From the NCBI RefSeq assembly GCF_009742705.1, contig NZ_WPCU01000002.1, positions 50,568-114,567 of the forward strand: 64,000 nt of DNA, in the 5' to 3' direction. The notes below the pieces were generated by a model. It ran no database searches, had not been told where the DNA came from, and was given only the letters and a program-made list of their open reading frames with translations. The DNA comes from Auraticoccus cholistanensis (lineage in GTDB: Bacteria; Actinomycetota; Actinomycetes; Propionibacteriales; Propionibacteriaceae). The position numbers were made by a program, and so were the translations under genes. Shown here in pieces: positions 25,972 to 32,998 of this stretch (position 1 is the first letter of the stretch; each line of letters starts with the position of its first letter).

Positions 25972-26349
25972 TCAGGCAGCGCCGCTGAGGCGGGCCCAGG
26001 CCACGAACAGGCAGCCGGCCAGCAGCACCGCCGGCGTCACCACCCAGGCCAGCTCCCGGCGACGGGCGTGGACGACGACGGCTCCGAGCATGGTGACCGC
26101 GAGAGCCAGCGCGGCGACCGGGGTCAGCCAGGGCAGCACGCCGGTGAGCCGGGGCAGGGTCAGCCCGAGGGCGCCGAGCACCTCGGCGACGCCGATGAGG
26201 GTGATCTGGCGCTCGGAGAACTGCTCGGTCCAGGCCATCCCCGGCGAGCTCGCCCGCAGCTGCTCCTTCGACCGGAGGGCCTTGGTCAGGCCGGCGATGA
26301 GCATGAAGGCGGCCAGCACGTACTGGGCGATGGTGGCAGCGGTGTCCAT
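25972..26349 (-). CDS. DoxX family membrane protein
   Basis: 125 aa with four hydrophobic segments: TIAQYVLAAFMLIAGLTKAL, QITLIGVAEVLGALGLTL, LPWLTPVAALALAVTMLGAVVV and WVVTPAVLLAGCLFVAWA. This is the DoxX four-helix pattern. Function in actinobacteria is unclear; some relatives join thiol-oxidoreductase complexes. ATG 26349. Monocistronic or loosely linked; the 67-bp gap to DUF4235 shows no clear signal. Confidence 0.85.
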   Translation of the reverse strand: MDTAATIAQYVLAAFMLIAGLTKALRSKEQLRASSPGMAWTEQFSERQITLIGVAEVLGALGLTLPRLTGVLPWLTPVAALALAVTMLGAVVVHARRRELAWVVTPAVLLAGCLFVAWARLSGAA

Positions 26350-26416
26350 GCCGGACAGGGTGTCGCCTCCACCGCCCGAGCACCACCCGGAACTCCCCTG
26401 GGTCCGACCCCGAGGT

Positions 26417-26689
26417 TCAGCGGCCGGGCCAGCTGCCGGTGATCTTCTGGAACGCGACGGCGCCGCCGCGGTCGACGGCCGCCTTCACCACCGAGAAGAT
26501 GAGCCCCTGGATCGCCGCGGCGAGCAGAACCTGGCCGAAGGTGTACTCCGACTGCAGCGCGTCGGGGGCGTCCCCCTCGTCGGCGACCCGCTTCCAGACC
26601 TGCTTGAAGAGCATGCCGGAGAGGGCGCCGGCCGCGAGGCCGCTGGCCAGGCCCAGGGGGCGGTAGACGATCTGGGCGAGCTTCGCCAT
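26417..26689 (-). CDS. DUF4235 small membrane protein
   Basis: 90 aa. The pattern is MAKLAQIVYRPLGLASGLAAG, then FKQVWKRVADEGDAPDALQSEYTFGQVLLAAAIQGLIFS, and a C-terminus with VDRGGAVAFQKITGSWPG. This is typical of DUF4235, a two-helix actinobacterial membrane protein of unknown role. AGGAA precedes ATG 26689 by a few bases. Confidence 0.88.
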   Translation of the reverse strand: MAKLAQIVYRPLGLASGLAAGALSGMLFKQVWKRVADEGDAPDALQSEYTFGQVLLAAAIQGLIFSVVKAAVDRGGAVAFQKITGSWPGR

Positions 26690-26751
26690 CGGGTTCCTTT
26701 CCTCGGTGTGGTTCTCCTTCCCGCACGGAGCCGCGTCAAACCGGGTCCCGC

Positions 26752-26775
26752 GGGGGAGGGGGAGGGGGAGGGGGA
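26752..26775 (+). repeat. GGGGGA hexanucleotide repeat (x4)
   Basis: Four exact GGGGGA units between the DUF4235 start and the ThuA stop. Each unit has a G5 run, so the tract meets a G-quadruplex pattern on the plus strand. Phase-variable repeat length is possible. Confidence 0.8.
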
Positions 26776-26784
26776 GCGGGGCGG

Positions 26785-27471
26785 TCAGGTCAGCAGCCAG
26801 TCCAGGCCCTGGTGCAGCAGCCGGCGGTGGCCGGGGGAGTCGTAGGAGCGCTCGTCGTGGCCCAGGGCGTCGAAGAGCACCTTGCCGCCGTCGTGGCGCG
26901 CCCACACCACCGGGTGCTGCTCGCCCGCGTGGCGCTGCTGGGCCAGCACGGTGATGTCGTCCTCGGTGTGCAGCCAGCTGTACCGCTCGTCGGTGACGGC
27001 GAAGTCCTCCAGCCCGGCGGTGACCGGGTGGTCCTGGGTGACCACCTGCACGGTGCACGCGTCCAGCGGCGGGTGCATGGTCCGGCCCCGGATCCAGCGT
27101 CCGCCGAGCAGCCGCGACCACCCGGGCACGGCGCCCAGCGGGGTGCAGCTGGAGTGCACGGCGAGCAGCGCGCCGCCGCGGTGCAGGTGGTCCTGGACGG
27201 CGGCCGCCACGGCCTCCAGCACGGGCAGCGTGGGCGGATCGCCCAGCTCGGCCGCGGGCAGGTCGGGGGAGGGGCCGTCGTTGTTGCCGATGTTGAGCAC
27301 CAGCAGGTCGACGTGCCCCATGCCGACCAGGGCGTCCTCGACGTCCTCGCGCAGGTCCACCTCCAGCCCGTGCTCGGTCAGCAGCTCGCGCAGCCGCGCC
27401 GACGTGGCCGGGAAGGGGTGCCAGGGGTCGGCCCAGTGGCCGGACCCGCTGACGAGCAGTGCGGTGGGCAC
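26785..27471 (-). CDS. ThuA domain protein (trehalose-utilisation family)
   Basis: 228 aa, class I glutamine-amidotransferase-like fold of the ThuA family. Seen: MPTALLVSGSGHWADPWHPF, VDLLVLNIGNN, the nucleophile-region GGALLAVHSSCTPLG, GGRWIRGRTMHPP and EDDITVLAQQ near the end. ThuA proteins work on keto-disaccharide or trehalose derivatives, often with Gfo/Idh dehydrogenases. GTG 27471 is 4 bp after the LacI regulator stop, so regulator and ThuA form an operon divergent from the Gfo/Idh operon. Confidence 0.88.
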   Translation of the reverse strand: MPTALLVSGSGHWADPWHPFPATSARLRELLTEHGLEVDLREDVEDALVGMGHVDLLVLNIGNNDGPSPDLPAAELGDPPTLPVLEAVAAAVQDHLHRGGALLAVHSSCTPLGAVPGWSRLLGGRWIRGRTMHPPLDACTVQVVTQDHPVTAGLEDFAVTDERYSWLHTEDDITVLAQQRHAGEQHPVVWARHDGGKVLFDALGHDERSYDSPGHRRLLHQGLDWLLT

Positions 27472-27475
27472 GACG

Positions 27476-28501
27476 TCACTCCTGGGGTGGTGGGGCGGTG
27501 GACTCGCGGGTGATGAGCTGGTGGTCCACCCGGCGCCGGCGCGCCTCGCCCGACGGCGGGGTGAGCACCAGCTGCAGCGCCTCCCGGCCCATCTCGGTGA
27601 GCGGGAAGCGGGTGGTGGTGAGGCTGGGTGAGAGCTGGGCGGCCACGGCGACGTCGTCGAAGCCGGCGACCGACACCTGCTCGGGCACCCGCACGCCGCG
27701 CCGGCGCAGCGTGTCGAGCACGCCGATGGCCATGGCGTCGTTGAGGGCGAGCACGGCGGTGGTGCGCGGCCAGCGCTCCACCACCTCGACGGCGGCCGTG
27801 GCGGCGCCGTCGCGGGTGAAGTCGGTCTCCAGCACGTGCAGCTCGACGTCCTCGCGGCCGTCGAGCACGGAGTGGATGCCGGCCAGCCGGTCCTGCACGG
27901 TGGTCAGCCCCGGCGGCCCGCCCAGCACGGCGATGCGCCGGTGGCCCAGCTCGAGCAGGTGGCGGGCGAGGGTGGCGCCGGCGCCGGTGTTGTCGGGCAG
28001 CAGGGCGTCGCTCTCCAGGTGGCGGCGGCCGATGGCGACCACGTGGCCGCCGCGGGCGGTGAAGCCGTCGAGCAGGGCGCGCAGGTCGGCGTCCACCTCG
28101 GGGTCGGTGTGCCCGGAGCCGGCCAGCACGACGGCCCGGACGCGGTGCGCGACCAGCGAGCGCACCTGCTTGAGCTCCCGGCCGGGGTCGCGGCCGGCGT
28201 GGCAGACCTGCACCAGCAGGTCGTTCTGCTCGGCCGCCTCGACCAGCCCGCCGGCGATCTCGGTGAAGTAGGGGTCGCCGATCTCGTGCACGACCAGCCC
28301 GATGACGGTGGTGGTGCCGCCGGCCAGGGTGCGGGCGTGCACGTTGGCGACGTAACCCATCTCGGCGGCCGTCCGGCGCACCCGCTCGGCGACCTCGCTG
28401 CTCACCCCCGCCTTGCCGCTGAGGGCGCGGGAGACCGTCGCGGTGGAGACGCCGAGCGCGCGGGCGACGTCGTCCAGTCGGGTGACGTGGCCGAGCTCCA
28501 T
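27476..28501 (-). CDS. LacI family transcriptional regulator
   Basis: 341-aa sugar-responsive repressor. N-terminal helix-turn-helix and hinge: RLDDVARALGVSTATVSRAL, then EMGYVANVHARTLAGG. The periplasmic-binding-protein-like effector domain begins GLVVHEIGDPYFTEI and contains GHRRIAVLGGPPG, NDAMAIGVLDTLRRRG and GFDDVAVAAQLSPSLTT. AGGAG lies 9 nt before ATG 28501. It is divergent from Gfo/Idh-DUF993-isomerase and very likely controls them through the dyad at 28599-28613. A second copy of that site before the fusion gene at 48840 suggests a wider regulon. Confidence 0.94.
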   Translation of the reverse strand: MELGHVTRLDDVARALGVSTATVSRALSGKAGVSSEVAERVRRTAAEMGYVANVHARTLAGGTTTVIGLVVHEIGDPYFTEIAGGLVEAAEQNDLLVQVCHAGRDPGRELKQVRSLVAHRVRAVVLAGSGHTDPEVDADLRALLDGFTARGGHVVAIGRRHLESDALLPDNTGAGATLARHLLELGHRRIAVLGGPPGLTTVQDRLAGIHSVLDGREDVELHVLETDFTRDGAATAAVEVVERWPRTTAVLALNDAMAIGVLDTLRRRGVRVPEQVSVAGFDDVAVAAQLSPSLTTTRFPLTEMGREALQLVLTPPSGEARRRRVDHQLITRESTAPPPQE

Positions 28502-28598
28502 GCGGCGCGCTCCTGTTGGCGGGAAGGGCCGGGCGCGGCACCCGGCGAGGTGGCCGGCACGCCGAGGTTGCCGACCGGAGTGGTCTCTGCCTACCATA

Positions 28599-28613
28599 AC
28601 GCAAGCGCTTACG
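28599..28613. promoter_or_regulatory. LacI-type operator (copy 1)
   Basis: ACGCAAGCGCTTACG, a near-palindrome around AAGCGCTT, lies 33 bp before the Gfo/Idh ATG and 98 bp before the LacI gene. Thirteen of 15 bases match the site at 48782-48796. Confidence 0.65.
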
Positions 28614-28645
28614 GACAGCGCGCCGAGCAAAGGAGCGACACGACC

Positions 28646-29803
28646 ATGGCCGAGCGGACCATCAGGATCGTCATGAACGGCATCACCGGACGGATGGGGT
28701 ACCGCCAGCACCTGCTGCGCTCCATCCTCGCCATCCGCGACGACGGCGGCGTGGCGCTGCCGAACGGCGACCGCCTGCAGGTGGAGCCCGTGCTGGTGGG
28801 CCGCAACGCCGAGAAGCTGGCCAAGATCGCCAAGGACCACGCGGTCGCGGACTGGACCACCGACCTCTCCGCCGCGCTGGCCGACGACAGCGCCAGCGTC
28901 TACTTCGACGCCCAGGTGACCTCCGGTCGCAAGGACGCCATCCTGGCCGCGATGGCCCGCGGCAAGCACATCTTCACCGAGAAGCCGATCGCCGAGACCG
29001 TCGCCGACGGCATCGAGCTGGTCGAGGCCGCCGAGGCCGCCGGGGTGACCACCGGCGTGGTGCACGACAAGCTGTACCTGCCCGGGCTGCTCAAGCTGAA
29101 GCGGCTCATCGACTCCGGCTTCTTCGGCCGCATCCTCTCGGTGCGCGGCGAGTTCGGCTACTGGGTCTTCGAGGGCGACATCATCCCCGCCCAGCGCCCC
29201 AGCTGGAACTACCGCGCCGAGGACGGCGGCGGCATGGTGCTGGACATGTTCTGCCACTGGAACTACGTGATGGAGAACCTGTTCGGACGGGTGGAGGCGG
29301 TCACCGCCAAGGCCGTCACCCACATCCCCGAGCGCTGGGACGAGCAGGGCAACAAGTACACCGCCACCGCCGACGACGCCGCCTACGGCATCTTCGAGCT
29401 CGAGGGCGGCATCATCGCCCAGATCAACTCCTCCTGGGCCGTCCGCGTCGACCGCGGCGAGCTCGTCGAGTTCCAGGTCGACGGCACCCACGGCTCGGCC
29501 GTGGCCGGGCTGTTCGGCTGCCGCATCCAGCACCGGGTGCGCACCCCGAAGCCGGTGTGGAACCCCGACCTGCCCACCGACCAGGACTTCCGCGCGCAGT
29601 GGGAGCAGGTGCCGGACAACACCGAGTTCACCAACGGCTTCCGCGCCCAGTGGGAGCAGTTCCTGACCGACCTCGACGCGGGCCGTCCGCACCCCTACGA
29701 CCTGGCCGCCGGCGTCCGCGGGCTGCAGCTGGTCGACGCCGGGCTGCAGTCCTCGAACGAGGGTCGCCGCGTGGAGATCCAGCAGTTCGGAGGTGCTGCG
29801 TGA
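28646..29803 (+). CDS. Gfo/Idh/MocA family oxidoreductase
   Basis: 385-aa NAD(P)-dependent sugar dehydrogenase. Rossmann start IRIVMNGITGRMGYRQ, cofactor loop VLVGRNAEKL, then the EKP motif (HIFTEKPIAE) that places the catalytic Lys, and PSWNYRAEDGGGMVLDMFCHW of the C-terminal domain. AGGAG is 10 nt before ATG 28646. First gene of a tightly coupled operon (GTGA overlap with the next gene). Partners ThuA, DUF993 and sugar-phosphate isomerase suggest oxidation of a glycoside or inositol-like substrate to a keto form. Confidence 0.92.
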   Translation: MAERTIRIVMNGITGRMGYRQHLLRSILAIRDDGGVALPNGDRLQVEPVLVGRNAEKLAKIAKDHAVADWTTDLSAALADDSASVYFDAQVTSGRKDAILAAMARGKHIFTEKPIAETVADGIELVEAAEAAGVTTGVVHDKLYLPGLLKLKRLIDSGFFGRILSVRGEFGYWVFEGDIIPAQRPSWNYRAEDGGGMVLDMFCHWNYVMENLFGRVEAVTAKAVTHIPERWDEQGNKYTATADDAAYGIFELEGGIIAQINSSWAVRVDRGELVEFQVDGTHGSAVAGLFGCRIQHRVRTPKPVWNPDLPTDQDFRAQWEQVPDNTEFTNGFRAQWEQFLTDLDAGRPHPYDLAAGVRGLQLVDAGLQSSNEGRRVEIQQFGGAA

Positions 29804-31005
29804 GCACGGCCGTGACCAGCCCGGACGCCGTCCCCGGCACCGGCGACAGCATCCGCCTGCCCGACGCCGACGGCGGCTGGCGCACCGTCGAGCTGGCCGT
29901 CCCGCGCGACTGGCAGCCGCACCCGGTGCCCCACACCAGCCGGATCGCCTTCGCCGCCGCCCACGTCATCGTGGACCCGCGGCTGGAGAACGTCCCCGGC
30001 GCGCCGGCCGGCGTCGACTGGGAGGCCACCCTGGCCTTCCGGCGCCACCTGTTCGCCCACGGGCTCGGGGTCGCCGAGGCGATGGACACCGCCCAGCGCA
30101 ACATGGGTCTGGACTGGCCGGCCGCGGCCGAGCTGATCACCCGCAGCGCCGCGCAGGCCCGCGAGCACGGCGCCCGGATCGCCTCCGGCGCCGGCACCGA
30201 CCACCTCGCCGCCGGTGCGCAGGTGCCCCTGGAGCAGGTGACCCAGGCCTACCTCGAGCAGGTGGCCCACGTCGAGGGCGCCGGCTCGCAGGTCATCGTG
30301 ATGGCCTCCCGGCACCTGGCGGCGGCCGCCACCAGCGCCGAGGACTACCTGGGCGTCTACACCACGATCCTGGAGCAGGTGTCGGAGCCGGTCGTCCTGC
30401 ACTGGCTGGGCGAGGCCTTCGACCCGAACCTGGCCGGCTACTGGGGCAGCAGCGACGTCACCGTGGCCACCGAGACCTTCCTCGGGCTGGTGCGCCAGCA
30501 CGCGGCCAAGGTCGACGGGGTCAAGGTCTCGCTGCTCTCGGCCGAGCACGAGCGGGGGCTGCGGGCCGCGCTGCCGGAGGGTGTGCGGCTCTACACCGGC
30601 GACGACTTCAACTACCCCGAGCTGATCGAGGGCGACGGCACCCACCACTCCGACGCCCTGCTCGGCGCCTTCGCCGCCATCGCCCCGGCGGCCTCGGCCG
30701 CGCTGACGGCCCTCGAGTCGGGCGACGTGGACACCTACCGCGCGGAGATGGCCCCGACGCTGCCGCTGTCGCGGACGATCTTCGAGGCGCCCACCTTCCA
30801 CTACAAGACCGGGATCGCGTTCGTCTCGTGGCTCTCGGGCCTGCAGGACGGCTTCGCCATGGTCGGCGGGCTGCAGTCGGCGCGCTCGCCGCTGCACCTG
30901 GCGCGGGTGTTCGAGCTGGCCAACGCGGCCCGGCTGCTGCCGGACCCGGACCTGGCCGCCGCCCGGATGCGGCTCGTGCTGGACCTGGCGGGGCTGCGCG
31001 CGTGA
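29800..31005 (+). CDS. DUF993 protein (dihydrodipicolinate synthase-like TIM barrel)
   Basis: 401 aa, recognised as DUF993 by FAAAHVIVDPRLENVPGAP, FRRHLFAHGLGVAEAMDTAQRNMGLDW and the C-terminal FHYKTGIAFVSWLSGLQDGF. Members are annotated as dihydrodipicolinate-synthase-like aldolases or lyases, but I know of no proven reaction. GTG 29800 overlaps the Gfo/Idh stop by 4 nt with GGAGG upstream, and its own stop overlaps the next GTG the same way, so the three proteins are made in a coupled fashion. An aldolase acting on the keto-sugar produced by Gfo/Idh is the natural inference. Confidence 0.85.
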   Translation: MSTAVTSPDAVPGTGDSIRLPDADGGWRTVELAVPRDWQPHPVPHTSRIAFAAAHVIVDPRLENVPGAPAGVDWEATLAFRRHLFAHGLGVAEAMDTAQRNMGLDWPAAAELITRSAAQAREHGARIASGAGTDHLAAGAQVPLEQVTQAYLEQVAHVEGAGSQVIVMASRHLAAAATSAEDYLGVYTTILEQVSEPVVLHWLGEAFDPNLAGYWGSSDVTVATETFLGLVRQHAAKVDGVKVSLLSAEHERGLRAALPEGVRLYTGDDFNYPELIEGDGTHHSDALLGAFAAIAPAASAALTALESGDVDTYRAEMAPTLPLSRTIFEAPTFHYKTGIAFVSWLSGLQDGFAMVGGLQSARSPLHLARVFELANAARLLPDPDLAAARMRLVLDLAGLRA

Positions 31006-31895
31006 GCGCGGTCGACGTCCCCGGCGGAGCCCCGGCCCGGGTGGAGACGCCCGCGCCGGGGGACCCGCGGCTGGCCCGGCTGTCGCTGAACCAGCGCACC
31101 ACCGCCTCGTGGGACCTGCGCTCGGCGATCGACGGCTGCCTGGCCGCCGGGCTGCCCAGCATCGGTCTGTGGCGCGAGCCGGTGGCCGAGGTGGGGCTGG
31201 AGACGGCCGTGCGCTGGGTCCAGGAGTCGGGGCTGCGGGTGTCGTCGCTGTGCCGGGGCGGGTTCTTCACCGTCTCCGAGCCGGACGCCGTCGAGCAGGC
31301 GTACGCCGAGAACGTCCGCGCCCTGGACGAGGCGCAGGCGCTCGGCGCCCGCACCCTGGTGCTGGTGCCCGGTGGCCTGCCCGCCGGTGACCGCGACCTG
31401 GTCGCCGCCCGTGAGCGCGCCGCCGCCGCGGTGGAGCGGCTGGTGCCCGAGGCCGAGCAGCGGGGCGTGGTGCTGGGGATCGAGCCGATGAACCCCATCT
31501 ACGCCGCCGACCGCGGGGTCGTCTCCACGCTGGCCCAGGCCCTCGACATCGCCGAGCGGTTCACCCCCGCCCAGGTGGGCGTGGTCGTCGACACCTTCCA
31601 CCTGTGGTGGGAGCCCGGGGTGCGCGAGCAGATCCTGCGGGCCGGGGACCGGATCGTCAGCTACCAGGTCTGCGACTGGATCACCCCGCTGCCGGCCGAC
31701 ACGCTGCTGGCCCGCGGGATGATGGGCGACGGCCACGTCGACTTCGCCAGCTTCACCCGCTGGGTGGCCGAGGCCGGCTACACCGGCGACGCCGAGGTCG
31801 AGATCTTCAACGCCGACGTCTGGGCCGCACCCGGCGCCGACACCGTGGCCACGCTGGCCCGCCGCTACGTGGAGCTGGTCCAGCCGCACCTCTGA
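31002..31895 (+). CDS. Sugar phosphate isomerase/epimerase (xylose isomerase-like TIM barrel)
   Basis: 297 aa. TIM-barrel metal site visible in the order GIEPMNPIYAADRG (Glu), VVVDTFHLWWEPG (Asp and His), ISYQ-type strand SYQVCDWITPL, GMMGDGHVDF and EVEIFNADVW (Glu). GTG 31002 overlaps the DUF993 stop by 4 nt. Similar proteins accompany Gfo/Idh dehydrogenases in inositol and keto-glycoside routes. Last gene of the operon, closed by a strong hairpin at 31914-31953. Confidence 0.88.
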   Translation: MSAVDVPGGAPARVETPAPGDPRLARLSLNQRTTASWDLRSAIDGCLAAGLPSIGLWREPVAEVGLETAVRWVQESGLRVSSLCRGGFFTVSEPDAVEQAYAENVRALDEAQALGARTLVLVPGGLPAGDRDLVAARERAAAAVERLVPEAEQRGVVLGIEPMNPIYAADRGVVSTLAQALDIAERFTPAQVGVVVDTFHLWWEPGVREQILRAGDRIVSYQVCDWITPLPADTLLARGMMGDGHVDFASFTRWVAEAGYTGDAEVEIFNADVWAAPGADTVATLARRYVELVQPHL

Positions 31896-31913
31896 GGCCC
31901 AGGACGCCTGGTG

Positions 31914-31953
31914 GAGCCCGTTCCGCTGCGACTACGCAGCCGAACGGGCTCCG
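31914..31953 (+). terminator. Cruciform-type terminator
   Basis: Outer 10-bp stem GGAGCCCGTT / AACGGGCTCC encloses an inner 6-bp stem GCTGCG / CGCAGC with loop ACTA, 18 nt after the operon's last stop. Confidence 0.75.
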
Positions 31954-32019
31954 CTGCGTTCCGGGGCAGCCGTCGCTGACCAAAGTTGTCAGAACCATTG
32001 CCAATCCAGCGCACGACTG

Positions 32020-32034
32020 TGACACTTCCTGTCA
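32020..32034. promoter_or_regulatory. Palindrome overlapping the RpiR start codon (candidate autoregulatory operator)
   Basis: TGACA-CTTCC-TGTCA, a perfect 5-5-5 dyad whose last A is the first base of the ATG. Another TGTCA occurs at 31988-31992. Confidence 0.5.
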
Positions 32035-32945
32035 TGTCGTCGACGTCCAGCGCCACCCGACCACCCCTGGTGCTGGCCGAGCTGCGCCGGATCCTGCCGA
32101 CCCTGCCGGCCTCGGTGCAGCGCACGGCGGAGACGGTGATCGCCGACCCGGTGGGCAGCGTCTCCGGCACCATCAACGAGCTGGCCGCGGCCAGCGGCAC
32201 CTCCCCCTCGGCGGTCTCCCGGCTCTGCCGCCGGCTGGGGGTGGACGGCTACCCGGCGCTGCGGATCGCGGTGCTGGCCGACGCCTCCCGCGGCGAGGCC
32301 TCGGCCTGGGAGCTGGACATCTCCCGCTCCATCAGCGCCGACGACCCGCTGGAGGACGTAGCCGCCATCCTCGGCGCGGCGCAGTCTCGGGCGGTCCACG
32401 ACACCCTCGCCGGTCTCGACCTCGACGCCGTCCGCGCCGTCGCCCACCGGGTCGCCGACGCCCGTCGCGTGCACGTCTACGGGGTCAGCGGCAGCGCCAT
32501 CATGGCGGCGGAGCTGCAGCTGCGGCTGCAGCGGATCGGGGTGCCGATCTGGGCCTACTCCGACGTCCACGAGGGGCTCACCGCGGCCGCGCTGCTGGGC
32601 CCCCGCGACGTGGCGGTCGCCATCTCCTGCACCGGCTCCACCGTCGAGACCATCGACATGCTGCGCTGCGCGGCCCAGCACGGCGCGGTCACCGCCGCCA
32701 TCACCGGGGCCCGCACCTCCCCGCTCGCCGAGCACGCCCAGCACCTGCTGCTCACCGTCACCGAGGAGACCACCTTCCGCGAGGGGCCGCTGGCCGCCCG
32801 GTTCTCCGAGCTGACCGTGGTCGAGCTGCTCTACCTCGCCGTCGCCCAGCTCAGCGCCGACCACACCGCCGAGCTCCTCACCGCCACCGCCGAGGCCGTC
32901 CGCGGCCACCACGTGGCTCCCCGCACCCGCACCACCTCCCGCTGA
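32034..32945 (+). CDS. MurR/RpiR family transcriptional regulator
   Basis: 303 aa. N-terminal RpiR helix-turn-helix (VSGTINELAAASGTSPSAVSRLCRRLGVDGYPALR) and C-terminal SIS sugar-phosphate sensor domain (VHVYGVSGSAIMAAELQLRLQRIG, AISCTGSTVETIDMLRCA). I prefer ATG 32034 over an upstream in-frame TTG at 31986 because the TTG region looks like promoter. It precedes the Tat-exported barrel protein by 53 bp and probably senses an amino-sugar or sugar phosphate made by the downstream SIS and kinase enzymes. Confidence 0.9.
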   Translation: MSSTSSATRPPLVLAELRRILPTLPASVQRTAETVIADPVGSVSGTINELAAASGTSPSAVSRLCRRLGVDGYPALRIAVLADASRGEASAWELDISRSISADDPLEDVAAILGAAQSRAVHDTLAGLDLDAVRAVAHRVADARRVHVYGVSGSAIMAAELQLRLQRIGVPIWAYSDVHEGLTAAALLGPRDVAVAISCTGSTVETIDMLRCAAQHGAVTAAITGARTSPLAEHAQHLLLTVTEETTFREGPLAARFSELTVVELLYLAVAQLSADHTAELLTATAEAVRGHHVAPRTRTTSR

Positions 32946-32998
32946 ACACCCCACTCACCCCACCAACCGTCGCGCCGCAGCGGCGAACAGGAGGAACC

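Noticed and set aside
31986..32033. TTG start of the RpiR gene at 31986
   Set aside because: The extension is promoter-like and the helix-turn-helix region begins well after ATG 32034.
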